The position numbers and the translations under genes are program-made. This document shows, in pieces, positions 40,101 through 46,700 of a stretch of DNA of 64,000 nucleotides; within the stretch, counting starts at the first letter, position 1, and every line of letters starts with the position of its first letter. The stretch spans positions 5,593,501 to 5,657,500 of the forward strand of contig CM062200.1 in NCBI GenBank assembly GCA_031216445.1, read 5' to 3'. The notes beneath the pieces were generated by a model. The model worked only from the letters and a program-made list of their open reading frames with translations, was not told the origin of the DNA and ran no database searches. Source of the DNA: Lateolabrax maculatus (Eukaryota > Chordata > Actinopteri > Acropomatiformes > Lateolabracidae).

Positions 40101-41470
40101 CAAAGATATTCATCATCAGGCTATTGATAATCAAGCACTATTGAGCTCTTTTATCCCCTAAGAGAATCATGCACTCGCACATATGTCTTTCTCCATCCAA
40201 TCCACCTGTCCCATTGTGCCAGACACCTCTGACAAGCTTTTTTTCTCCTTGCTGACAACAAAGGAGTGTAAAAGAGAGAGAAAGAGATCGAGGGGGAGTG
40301 TGAAGAGGAGGGCTGAATGAGGCCTTCGACAGGCAGACCTCAGAGGAGAGTGCTTTACTCTTTGTTCTATATAGAGAACTGTCACTCAACACTTTGGGCT
40401 CGTCAGACAAACGGTCTCTCAGAATGATACATAACGTCCTACATAACGTCCCATCTGTACGTTTGTCTTTTGCCACTGTCAAGCAGAGAGGTTAAATAAC
40501 CAAGGCTGAACCAGCCGTGATGGACTCACCCTAAATAACAAACCAGAGATTGCCGATAACTGACAAACTTTGCCTCAAATATTTTGGAGGCTCGGAGACA
40601 TTGTACACAGTGGAAGAACTGCCTGAGACGAGTATCAAAAGCACATCTGGGGTAAATATGGGCACCGCCTTGCCACTTTAATGTGAAGCAGTGGCGGGTA
40701 GAGGGAGGTTACGCAAGGAACAGGCAGCAAAAGAGAAAAATAGAGGGAAAAGAAGAATGAATGGTTTTGATTTTGGGGTGAATGATAAGCGCTGTGGGGG
40801 GCTCAAGCCTCCTGAAGGGTCTAATTAACAGTTTAATGGGGTCCTGGAGCTCAGAGAGAGCAGAAAGGAGCACAAGCCTCTCGCTTCTAGCCACAGCTTT
40901 AATGGATTCAGCCGGCGCACAACAGAGCCAAAAAACTGGATTCAAATGTGTCAAGGAGTAAAGGTGATGGAGGGACTGGAGGGATAGAGAGAAAGGGAAA
41001 GGGAAATATGAGCGAGAGAGTAGAAAGACAAGAAGGGAAAAATGGAAAAGAAAAGGAAAAGACAGAAGTGGTGAAATAAGAAAAACTATCTCACTCGTGA
41101 AAGAAGGAAGGGAGACTTCTCTGCGAGACAGTAAAACACTGCCTTCAGGCAGCTGTCAGCCAAGCTTCATCGAAGCATCTTTCTCCTCTGTCTGTCTCTT
41201 ACTCACTCACTCTGCCTTTCCCGCTCCGCCATCAAAATACAGCAAATCAATCACCCTCCTGCAGCTACAACTGGGCCTGTTTAATACCCATCCATGACGT
41301 GACATCTGCAGATGTTTTTTGATTAACAAGAAGCCAATAAATGCAACATGCTATGGTTTACAAAATGTTGCCTGAGGGTGAAATCCACCACTAGCTGCCA
41401 CATAGCTACAATCTTCAGCTCGGTTTGGATACTTCTTGTGGTGGATAGGTGTAGGAATGCACTCATTTGG

Positions 41471-41513
<43 letters not shown>

Positions 41514-43755
41514 AATATGTGAGGGCGTTCATTTGCATGTGTGTTTCTATGTGTGAGAGTGGTTCTATAAATACAAGGTGTTGATGATAGCAGTTAAACA
41601 ATTAATAAAAGGAAGGGAAGACGAGCGGGAAGTATGGAGCGTGAGAGGAAGAAGGGATGGAGCCAGTTTGCAACTCAAAAGAAGAGAAAAGGTACAGATT
41701 AAGAATCTGTCTGGTGTCATCAATCTCCTCTTTACAATCTAACAACACAGCTCACTGCTCTCCATCTCCATTCATCAACGAGATACATGTTAAATCATAG
41801 CAGGAAAAACCTGCTGCTCCTCAAGTGCGCAGGGATGATTGATTGAGGCGCAGATCGCCAGTAGCACTTGTCTCCCCTCGCAAAGTTTCCCTTCCCACAA
41901 CTCAGACTTTTCCCAGCCAGGGATTAGAGGAGCTGATGAGGGTCGATGGCTGCAGTCATCGCTGATAATTCCCCCATCTGTATTGCTCATATCCAAATAT
42001 TTGCATGCAGCGAGTTGCTTGCCAAAGTAGGTTTCACCGCTCTGACCTACTTAAGTTGTTTTAAGCTGAATGACGCCGGTGTGGAAGAGTTCTGACTAAG
42101 ACAGGAGGCTGCGAAGAGCGGGTGCTGCCGCTGACAGGGTTTACATTACAGGTTGTTGTTCACCTCACTACTAATCTTTTTTTTGTTTCCTTAATTGCTC
42201 CTTTTACAATTTGTGACAAATGTTATTTAAGCACCTCTGGGACATAAATCGCTTTGTTTTTGTCCCATTGCTGTGTCACAGCAAGAAGGCAGACAACTCT
42301 CGCCCTGGTTCAAACTCCCAGGTGGTAATGGGCCACTGCTGAAATGATCAGCTCATTATTTTGACTGTACCTTGTATGGTATGACAACTGCAGAACCGCC
42401 ACTGATGCCCACGATTGGCAGAGCTGTCTGAGTGGAGAGGAAGTCCAGGATCTGTGCCACTTCTGCCACCTGAAGACAAAACAGACAGACAAGACTGAAA
42501 GTTCATTCTTGACCTTGGAAAAAGTTAACAAAGAAATCTCACCACAAGATCCAGCCACGTGTTTTTCTGGAGCTCTCGATCTTTTCACAAAATCTATTTT
42601 GGTAGCAAAACGGAAATCTGCTAGTAAACATGGATGTTAACATGGATGTTAACAATACCTAATTTCCCTTCGGGGATGAATAAAGTAATCTATCTATCTA
42701 TCTAATCAAGGTTTCAAGGATGTGCATTTTGGTGAGAAACACTGAATGTAAACTTTGTTTGTTTACAAGAAAACTCAAGGAAGCACCTTTAAAATGCTTA
42801 GAAAAATTTCAATCTGGGCAAACTACATCTGCTGATTAAGATCTTAAGATACATTCAAAAAGCTCCAGAACAGCTACTGAAAGAAAGACTCAACAAAAGA
42901 AAAAAAAACAGTTTAAAGAAATAATAATTCCCACAGTGGTTGTACTGGCAGTATTGAGTCATGTTTTTAAGGTGGACCAATTTTGTATGTTGAAAGTAAG
43001 TGAAGTTGTTTCAAGTATTGTACTTTTAAGATGTAACTTTTTTACTCAAGTAATTTTGCAGTCAGGTAATATTGAGCACTCCTTCCCCTGGTAGGGATGT
43101 TTAGGGGACTATTTACATTTTGCTTTAACAATTTGATGTCATTTCTACTCGCTTTATGATCCGAAACCATACCAACACCATAATTTAATTTGAGCAAAGA
43201 TAGCGCATGCTTGGCATCTCAATTAGTTCTTCTTTTTTGCAGCACCACTTTGTGATTTAAGCTGACGGGACAGGTGCTTTTTTACATAAAAATGTTGCCT
43301 TGTGCAGCTTTGGGAAACACGGATGTGGGTGACTGAACACCGTGACTCTGGAGAGGATGTTTCATCAGAAAACCCCAAAATGCATAAATCATTTTTACCT
43401 GAGCGCCGGCACCCGAGCCAACATCATCTTCAAACACCACGCCGTGCAGCTTCTCTGTTGCCATGGTATCGCAGAGGTGTGTCAGCAGGTCGCGGGGGTT
43501 GGTGTCGTTGACCAGCACAGTCACTGGGCTGACCACCACGGGCAGATCTACAAAGTTTTCCCCACTGAGGCGACCTCTGACCTCATTCTGGTAGCTGGAG
43601 CCGCTGAACACCACCGCCACGTTGATGGACGGGTGGAGGAGGAGCGGCCGGGCCTGCAAGGGGAGCGGGGAGGAGATGAGGAGGAGGAGGAAGAGGAGGA
43701 GAAGGAAGAGTGGAGGCCAAGGAGAGGGAGGAGGATGTCCCTTGGGAATGGCCAT
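6132..43755 (-). CDS. grin2c: NMDA receptor subunit GluN2C (spliced, 15 coding exons)
   Basis: Encodes a glutamate-binding subunit that pairs with GluN1 to form a postsynaptic calcium-permeable channel. Exons on the minus strand: 43755-43399, 42469-42371, 33613-33548, 33106-32918, 32434-32094, 31639-31525, 26493-26282, 19642-19474, 17736-17583, 17092-16967, 15689-15460, 11717-11557, 10774-10587, 9228-8996, 7691-6132. Their sum is 4200 nt, in frame throughout, giving 1399 residues. Visible landmarks: signal peptide ~1-35; glutamate contacts S528, T530, R535, S706, T707, Y747, D748 (by alignment to known GluN2 positions); pore asparagines N631-N632; SYTANLAAF 661-669; M4 ~836-857; PDZ ligand SLESEV 1394-1399. 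Human GluN2C is about 1233 residues; the excess here is mostly in the tail. Subtype C rather than D follows from QEQYIDTVSGLSDKK, GIYSCFNGVE and the RRVSSLESEV end. The a/b teleost paralogue is undecided. Confidence 0.96.
7692..8995 (-). other. grin2c: grin2c intron 14 (1.3 kb)
   Basis: No gene. 8200-8350 is a non-repetitive block containing GGCCCTTGGGGCCGCCCC beside AT-rich homeobox-like words; possible regulatory sequence, not demonstrated. Confidence 0.7.
8996..9228 (-). CDS. grin2c: grin2c coding exon 14: end of S2 and M4
   Basis: Completes G803, then [77 protein letters not shown] (to 880). M4 spans about 836-857. WKLRHS and LDF-LA-SR match GluN2C. Acceptor CCCTCCAG, donor AGG/GTGAGA, phase 0. 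Confidence 0.97.
9952..9989. repeat. Short near-perfect hairpin
   Basis: Arms TGTGCTTTGTGGGCATT and AATGCCCACGAAGCACT pair at 15 of 17 positions around a 4-nt loop (CCAA). Function unknown; it could be a remnant of a palindromic element. Confidence 0.75.
10308..10335 (+). repeat. (GT)n microsatellite
   Basis: Fourteen GT units 250 nt 3' of exon 13 in gene sense. Confidence 0.92.
10587..10774 (-). CDS. grin2c: grin2c coding exon 13: S2
   Basis: Completes G740, then [62 protein letters not shown]. Y747 and D748 align with the glutamate-closing Y730/D731 of GluN2A. 188 nt; acceptor CATGCAG, donor GACG/GTGGGA. Confidence 0.97.
10775..11556 (-). other. grin2c: grin2c intron 12 (782 nt)
   Basis: Phase-2 GT-AG intron; nothing recognised. 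Confidence 0.75.
11557..11717 (-). CDS. grin2c: grin2c coding exon 12: S2
   Basis: Residues 687-739 plus two bases of G740. Reads FQKPHEHYPPFRFGTVPNGS, TERNIRSNYPDMHTHMTKYN, QKGVEEALESLKT. S706 and T707 (NGSTER) align with glutamate contacts S689 and T690 of GluN2A. 161 nt, acceptor CCCTGCAG, donor GG/GTACAG. Confidence 0.97.
11723..12310 (+). repeat. Polypurine tract (polypyrimidine on the gene strand)
   Basis: About 590 nt made almost wholly of A and G (GGAGA, GAAGAAAG and AGGGGAAG words) with scattered T and C. On the grin2c sense strand it is a C/T-rich run leading into the exon 12 acceptor. The overlapping Ser/Leu/Pro/Phe-rich open frames are compositional artefacts. Confidence 0.9.
14886..14917 (+). 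repeat. (TG)n microsatellite with one interruption
   Basis: About 16 TG units broken once by TATG. Confidence 0.9.
15460..15689 (-). CDS. grin2c: grin2c coding exon 11: pore loop and M3
   Basis: Residues 610-686. SVWLLWGIVFNNSVPIENP carries the selectivity-filter asparagines N631-N632. [20 protein letters not shown] then NLAAF is M3 with the gating motif. Leucine 649 (MVLVW) is the GluN2C/D state of the S/L site; GluN2A/B have serine. QEQYIDTVSGLSDKK fits C rather than D. 230 nt, donor AAG/GTAAGA, phase 0. Confidence 0.98.
15690..16966 (-). other. grin2c: grin2c intron 10 (1.28 kb)
   Basis: No gene or clear repeat. 16380-16620 is less AT-rich than its surroundings and non-repetitive to the eye; it is noted as a possible conserved non-coding block. 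Confidence 0.7.
16967..17092 (-). CDS. grin2c: grin2c coding exon 10: M1
   Basis: Completes E568, then [40 protein letters not shown], K609, and one base of S610. Contains the pre-M1 helix and M1. 126 nt. Acceptor CCTTTCAG, donor AAA-T/GTGAGT. Confidence 0.97.
17093..17582 (-). other. grin2c: grin2c intron 9 (490 nt)
   Basis: Phase-1 GT-AG intron; nothing else recognised. Confidence 0.75.
17583..17736 (-). CDS. grin2c: grin2c coding exon 9: glutamate-contact segment
   Basis: Residues 517-567 plus one base of E568. Reads VVYRRADMAIGSLTINEERS, then [31 protein letters not shown]. By alignment, S528, T530 and R535 in SLTINEER correspond to the glutamate contacts S511, T513 and R518 of GluN2A. 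154 nt, donor G/GTAGGA. Confidence 0.97.
17737..19473 (-). other. grin2c: grin2c intron 8 (1.7 kb)
   Basis: Contains a teleost repeat copy (18775-18985) and a short CA run near 18223-18240. No gene. Confidence 0.75.
18775..18985 (+). repeat. Teleost interspersed repeat copy
   Basis: TGGAGTATTTAGCTGCTG, ATTTCCCTCAGGAGTTGGTG, GAGACCAAAACAGAG. Matches 48865-49100 in the same orientation, so a shared dispersed family; non-coding. Confidence 0.6.
19474..19642 (-). CDS. grin2c: grin2c coding exon 8: S1
   Basis: Completes S460, then FTGQSESYTKLCCKGFC, IDILKKLSRTIKFSYDLYLV, TNGKHGKLVRGTWNGMIGE (to 516). Holds the conserved KLCCKGFC cysteines (C472, C473, C477) and the NGKHGK loop of the glutamate-binding domain. 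169 nt, matching the usual exon. Donor GAG/GTGAGA, phase 0. Confidence 0.97.
19912..19935 (+). repeat. (CA)n microsatellite
   Basis: About 12 CA units, 270 nt 5' (in gene sense) of exon 8's acceptor. Confidence 0.9.
20287..20312 (+). repeat. (TG)n microsatellite
   Basis: About 13 TG units followed by GAGAGA. Confidence 0.9.
21100..21140. repeat. DNA-transposon terminal fragment
   Basis: ACATTGCATGGCCAAAAGTG then TGTGGACACCC. Same terminus as the right end of 39284-39430 on the opposite strand. The partner end was not found. Confidence 0.5.
22073..22100 (+). repeat. (CA)n microsatellite
   Basis: About 14 CA units in grin2c intron 7. Confidence 0.9.
22345..22465 (+). repeat. Teleost interspersed repeat copy
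   Basis: GAGAGTTAGATGAGACGATT, then AAATATGAAGCTGTAGCC, AGTAAAGACTGGAAAC and GGGGAAACAGCC. Matches 4545-4630 and 56225-56345 in the same orientation. Non-coding. Confidence 0.6.
25118..26172. mobile_element. Non-autonomous DNA element with terminal inverted repeats
   Basis: Left end TAGGACTGGGTATCA. The right end, read inverted, is TAGGGCTGGGTATTG. Subterminal parts also mirror each other (AAGTACCAAAG near 25146; GTACCATCAAAGTAT near 26136). About 1.05 kb, no transposase-like frame, with a long hairpin near its left third. Ends of this type occur in fish hAT-like families, but a clean target duplication was not found (left flank is TG repeat). Confidence 0.55.
25338..25496. repeat. Long imperfect inverted repeat (hairpin)
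   Basis: Arms 25338-25400 and 25434-25496 around a 33-nt loop. The inner 37 nt of each arm pair with only two mismatches (inner ends AACTCAAGGTCCA / TGGACCTTGAGTT); the outer 26 nt pair with six. Part of the right arm recurs at 54380-54412. Lies inside the element above. Confidence 0.85.
26282..26493 (-). CDS. grin2c: grin2c coding exon 7: end of amino-terminal domain, start of S1
   Basis: Residues 390-459 plus two bases of S460. Reads VRYPVWPRYGSFLEHVSDDR, HLTVATLEEHPFVMVENVDP, GTGTCVRNTVPCRRQANYTE, passing from the linker into the S1 ligand-binding half. PGTG and CRRQ-N-x-T favour GluN2C. Acceptor CTCTCCAG, donor GAG-AG/GTACGC. Confidence 0.96.
27840..28090 (+). mobile_element. Non-LTR retrotransposon (L2/Rex-like) C-terminal fragment
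   Basis: One frame gives YQAMVNPYTPARLL (from 27846). A second, open from 27899 to the stop at 28088-28090, gives LDVWLSHYSEDP … DPQWWDGLPTEVRTAESLPI then FLRRLKTHLF. The order PYTPxR … WW-x-LP … ESL … LKTHLF is what I recall for the C-terminus of fish L2-type LINE ORF2 proteins. A frameshift separates the halves; no reverse transcriptase core nearby. Confidence 0.6.
30222..30611 (+). pseudogene. Broken coiled-coil-type coding remnant, unidentified
   Basis: After an acceptor-like TCATTTTTCAG, the frame reads RQMEEMQGKFRTAAK … then stops at 30343-30345. A shifted frame continues ADLQKAREEI, and a third (DEENKRSAII … WWKELNRELTKAEKEMKKRY) runs to a stop at 30609-30611. The Lys/Glu/Arg-rich heptad-like composition continues across the breaks, which suggests one decayed coiled-coil coding segment, perhaps an exon copy. 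No poly(A) tail or target duplication seen. Family not recognised. It lies antisense inside grin2c intron 6. Confidence 0.35.
31012..31060 (+). repeat. Retroelement tail motif
   Basis: TACTTTATTAATCCCAATGG followed by GAAATTGCAG. The reverse complement matches 42656-42688 in this window. Typical of teleost LINE/SINE 3' ends; only the terminal motif is left. Confidence 0.55.
31525..31639 (-). CDS. grin2c: grin2c coding exon 6
   Basis: 115 nt, the length I recall for this exon across GRIN2 genes. Completes R351 and encodes HMLNVTWERKDLSFNNQGF … VIVALDRERLWDK (to residue 389). NVT is a likely glycosylation site (N355). Donor AAG/GTACCA, phase 0. Confidence 0.96.
31640..32093 (-). other. grin2c: grin2c intron 5 (454 nt)
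   Basis: Phase-2 GT-AG intron; nothing recognised. Confidence 0.75.
32094..32434 (-). CDS. grin2c: grin2c coding exon 5
   Basis: Residues 238-350 plus two bases of R351. Reads VDSQVLLAYCSYEEAQYLF … GPGYIWILPSLAVGN … FPVGVIGVITDQWRKSLRQR, the second lobe of the amino-terminal domain and close to GluN2C. Acceptor GTCGGCAG, donor CAG/GTGAGG. Confidence 0.96.
32435..32917 (-). other. grin2c: grin2c intron 4 (483 nt)
   Basis: Phase-0 GT-AG intron. AT-rich, nothing else seen. Confidence 0.75.
32918..33106 (-). CDS. grin2c: grin2c coding exon 4
   Basis: Residues 175-237, beginning LMEEYDWGEFAVITSLLPGY and ending RTKRMLQQ; acceptor CTTGTTTCAG, donor CAG/GTACAA, phase 0. Amino-terminal domain, matching human GluN2C LEEYDWSAFAVITSLHPGH. 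Confidence 0.95.
33107..33547 (-). other. grin2c: grin2c intron 3 (441 nt)
   Basis: Phase-0 intron before LMEEYDW. It carries a fragment (33262-33360) of the teleost repeat also seen at 56225-56600. Nothing else noted. Confidence 0.75.
33262..33360 (+). repeat. Teleost interspersed repeat fragment
   Basis: TTTTTACACTTGTGTTTTTT, then ACAAACAAGATATAACATGT, TTAATTCATGAG and AGGTGCTGGT match 56467-56545 in order and orientation. Non-coding insertion within intron 3. Confidence 0.55.
33548..33613 (-). CDS. grin2c: grin2c coding exon 3
   Basis: Residues 153-174 (AEGSSFLQMGASLEQQ…), flanked by acceptor CTCTTTACAG and donor AAG/GTAAAA, phase 0. At 66 nt it is the smallest exon. In the GRIN2A/B layout I recall, this segment is fused with the next two exons. 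Confidence 0.93.
36690..36960 (-). repeat. Teleost interspersed repeat, copy in minus orientation
   Basis: CTTCTACTCCACTACAT, then CTTTTTACTCCATTACATTT, and AACATTAAAATACTTACACA are recognisable pieces of a repeat frequent in percomorph genomes. The inverse of this copy resembles 48497-48760 in the same window. Non-coding; edges approximate. Confidence 0.5.
39284..39430. mobile_element. Short inverted-repeat DNA-transposon remnant
   Basis: The left end AAGTATGTAGACACCAC is an imperfect inverse of the right end, which reads as CACTACATTGCCAAAAGTATG on the minus strand. The same terminus occurs at 21100-21131 (ACATTGCATGGCCAAAAGTG). This is a widespread teleost non-autonomous element type; the superfamily was not settled. 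No open frame. Confidence 0.55.
41472..41509 (+). repeat. (TG)19 microsatellite
   Basis: Uninterrupted TG dinucleotides inside grin2c intron 2. Likely polymorphic. Confidence 0.97.
42371..42469 (-). CDS. grin2c: grin2c coding exon 2
   Basis: Residues 120-152 if the first acceptor (TTTTGTCTTCAG) is used, beginning VAEVAQILDF and ending SGGSAVVIPYK before a GTACAG donor; phase 0 at both ends. A second AG 18 nt downstream, directly before ATC (42451), is also in frame. Using it would drop VAEVAQ and give the same length as human GluN2C here. The first acceptor has the better pyrimidine tract. The 3' boundary (…PYK) matches the conserved GRIN2 exon 2/3 boundary. Confidence 0.9.
42470..43398 (-). 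other. grin2c: grin2c intron 1 (929 nt)
   Basis: GT-AG intron, phase 0. It splits the segment that is continuous around VAQILDF in the GluN2 proteins I recall. It contains a short retroelement tail with TCTA units (listed separately) and a stretch around 43020-43085 resembling the repeat at 48497. No gene seen. Confidence 0.8.
42655..42704 (+). repeat. Retroelement 3' tail with (TCTA)n
   Basis: AATTTCCCTTCGGGGATGAA followed by TAAAGTA and four TCTA units. The inverse of this motif is at 31025-31053, and a related one at 48745-48775. This motif ending in a short microsatellite is common at the 3' ends of teleost non-LTR elements; no body of the element is visible here. Confidence 0.6.
43399..43755 (-). 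CDS. grin2c: grin2c coding exon 1: signal peptide and start of amino-terminal domain
   Basis: Residues 1-119. The ATG at 43755-43753 opens a Pro-rich n-region, then a leucine-rich core (LFLLLLFLLLLI) typical of a signal peptide, with likely cleavage near residue 35. The mature part starts the bilobed amino-terminal domain (INVAVVFSG, LPVVVSPVTV, HGVVFEDD), with a possible N-glycosylation site N-D-T. The exon ends in CAG with donor GTAAAA, phase 0. Open frames on the opposite strand here are antisense shadows. Confidence 0.95.
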
Positions 43756-43771
43756 GTTGGCAGCCTACTGC
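43756..43771 (-). other. grin2c: 5' UTR part of first coding exon, with acceptor
   Basis: On the minus strand a pyrimidine tract (CTCTTTTTACCCCTACTTTCCAG) ends in AG at 43773-43772, 16 nt before the start codon. This fits the GRIN2 pattern of one or more upstream non-coding exons joined just before the ATG. The start codon has A at -3 and G at +4, a strong initiation context. The upstream non-coding exon was not located. Confidence 0.6.
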
Positions 43772-46700
43772 CTGGAAAGTAGGGGTAAAAAGAGGGTGAG
43801 GGAGGAAGGGAGAACAAAGAGAGCAACAGTGAAACAGACCAGCTGCTTTACTTTTATGATGTTTTTGACATAATTCATTGTAATCCGTCAGTACAGTACA
43901 TATCCATCCCCTTTCTCTCTGCTTGTCTGTCTCTCTCTGACCCTTTTCTATGACAGTATTAGCCCTGCATTTAGACTCTAGTGTCATGAGGAAAACTCTA
44001 CGTGTGTGTGTGTGTGTCAGTGTGTGCAAGTGTGCGTGCATGTAATCCTTTATAATCCAACCCCCAGTGTCGTGACTGTAATCACCTCTCCATCTCTACA
44101 CATCTCTGATTCAGCACAGAGACAGACATAAACATACAAACAGAGTGCAAGCAGGGTTTGCCAAAACTGTCCCACAGGTCCTCAACCCACATCACTGGGA
44201 TTACATTACATTGCATTCCTTCTGCCGGCTTCCCTCCGCGTGGTGTAACGTCATTGGCCTAGCTACAGAAATACAGGACATGAAAATACTTATTGATGTT
44301 GAAATCTGTAAACTTGTACATAACATCCCCATAAACTAGCTGGCTGGTTCAAATGTAAAACTCCTTTCATTTAAATTGAAGTACATGTGCACATGTTGTC
44401 AAAATCAAACTACCTATTTCGCAGTTACTGAACCACGAACCTTGACAGTGATGATATCTTCTTTAGAAAACAGGATGACCACACACTAAGCTTTATTGTT
44501 CCACCAACGTTTTGACCACACTTAAGGCAGGTTTAACACAAGTTCAGGGTACGACCTTAAATATACGTTCACCATCTGGTGTTGGACAGCAGTCTGCAGA
44601 CTTTATGGCAGACATTTATGCAGGTTTTTATACAGACACGGCCACTACAGTGCTTTGTCACTTGAACGTAAGAATGCGTCGTCATTTGGAATTCACCGTT
44701 TCTGATACTGACTAATCTGACAACATGGGTGAAGCAGGCTAACAGTCCTCTGCAACTATATAACGGGTTGTATTCCACTCCAAATTTTTATAAGGCTCAA
44801 AGTCCTCATGCTCACTTTTCATCAAACAAATTTCTGAATGATTTTAATATTTATATACATAACAAGAGACAACAAGCTGCACTTAAAGTAGTCCCAAAAA
44901 TGTTTAAAGTTCACAACGAGTATACTTTCAACATTTGCATCTTCAAGCCACTTCAAACAAATGTTTACTGTTTGAAGATCTTTACTTATTGAATCAATAC
45001 CTTTGAACCTTTTATAAAAGCAGGTCGGCTTTCTTATAGCAAATAAAGACCACCACATACACAAACATATTTGGTAGGGGATTTTATATAGAGTGTTGGC
45101 CTCATCTGTGGCCATCAGAGACGCCCTGATAATTAACAGCACCTCCCAGCTTTGATTCAAAGCTTCTTTCAAAGCAACACTGGGTTAAATGAGTTCCACC
45201 CCTCCTCACTGTTCATGCTCCTGGCATATCAATCATTCACCTTAATAACGTTTTCAGCTTCTGGGCTTTAGGTGCCCATAGAAATAAATATACAGTTTGA
45301 ACCTTCGAAAAACAATCACTCCTTGTTATTAGATGCTGCTGATAGATCAACCTTTAGTCAATAATATGTTACAGCTGGAATGATGGACATGGAGCAGCCT
45401 TACTGCAGATTACTTCATATGTTTAAGTGTTTATGTTATGTGGGCAAAGTTTGGTCCCACAATTCAATACATTTTGATGAAGCTCTTTTAAGATATTTGT
45501 GATTGCAAAAGGTAATAGTGTTGAACATTATCCTTTTGTAAAAACAAATAATGTATTACAAATGTATTGGGCAGTATCATCTGCATATAGTGACATTATG
45601 AACATTGGCCATTTTAGCTGTAGTATCAAGTCAATATGAACAGGTGTTTATTGGATGGCTCACATAACACCAGATCTCAAAACCTTAAATATGCAAATTT
45701 TACACACTGTAGAGGGCTGCCTAACACTTTCTTTCTTGTAAATCCTAGGACTATTTGTTTTGACTCACTGAGATCCCTTTATTTGTCTCCAATTAATCAT
45801 TATATCTTGACAGAGCAGCCGTTAACCCACCACCCACTTGTGCTAGGTTGAGATTAAAAACAAACAAAACCTCCACACAGCAATATTTTAACAGGAACAT
45901 ATTCTGAGTGGCAGACATGAGAAAAACAGCATTTGATTGTATTTTAAACAATCAGTGGAATAAAAGACAAAGAATAATTTCTACTGTAGATATCAACCTT
46001 TCTGTACAGCTAAAGCAGAAAAACCAGGTAACACGTATAGACCTCCACCCACTCTTTTATTTATAAAACACAGGCGTGCATATAGCTAATTTTACAGCCT
46101 GGGAGATAGAGTTTGATTAATATTGTAGACAGAGACAACTTGATATCCTTAGGGTTGTGAGATGTTGTTGCTTAACATTATTAAAGTCTGTGGATCAGAA
46201 TATGTTTATATTCTGAGATATATTTATAACTGAGTTGCAAATATACACAGAGCTATTACACACAGTGCCTGCTATCTGGAGGATGAATATATAAAAATGT
46301 TGCTGAGATTCTTGGATATTGGTAAACTTTTATATCAAGGTTTAATTCAGTGGTTTATGCAGCAATAAGTATCCGCGTGTGATATCCCACTCTTCACTGC
46401 AAAACCTTTATCTGGTATAATTTGTTGACTCAAATCCTTCTTTAAATTACTGCTTATTTTACAGCAACCAGATGAAACAGGGAACAGTTTGCAAAATCCT
46501 TATTGAATTTTTAGTCAATGTAAATTCAAGCTCACTGCAATTGCAAACAGTGCTACAAAAATGACAAAGTGACCAGTGTAAACAAAAGTAATATTTTTGA
46601 AGTAATCATATAACTCAAAATCTAAAACTTAAAAGAACAGAGTGGTGGAGGGAAAGTATAACTGTGAAAACAGGAGGACGATTACAGCAGATAGAAACAG

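Larger units (their letters stand above)
33614..42370 (-). other. grin2c: grin2c intron 2 (8.76 kb, largest)
   Basis: No gene seen. It holds a (TG)19 tract at 41472-41509, purine-rich runs near 40260-40310 and 40975-41075, a pyrimidine-rich run at 39598-39680, a small inverted-repeat element at 39284-39430, a teleost repeat at 36690-36960, and a (CTT)n-like run with a LINE-tail motif near 34745-34775. The rest is unremarkable AT-rich intron. Confidence 0.75.

Noticed and set aside
43302..43873. Plus-strand open frames including an Arg/Glu-rich 146-codon one
   Set aside because: Antisense shadows of exon 1 and its GGA-rich signal-peptide codons.
44822..45172. 116-codon minus-strand frame
   Set aside because: No family motif, no plausible splice borders, AT-rich context.
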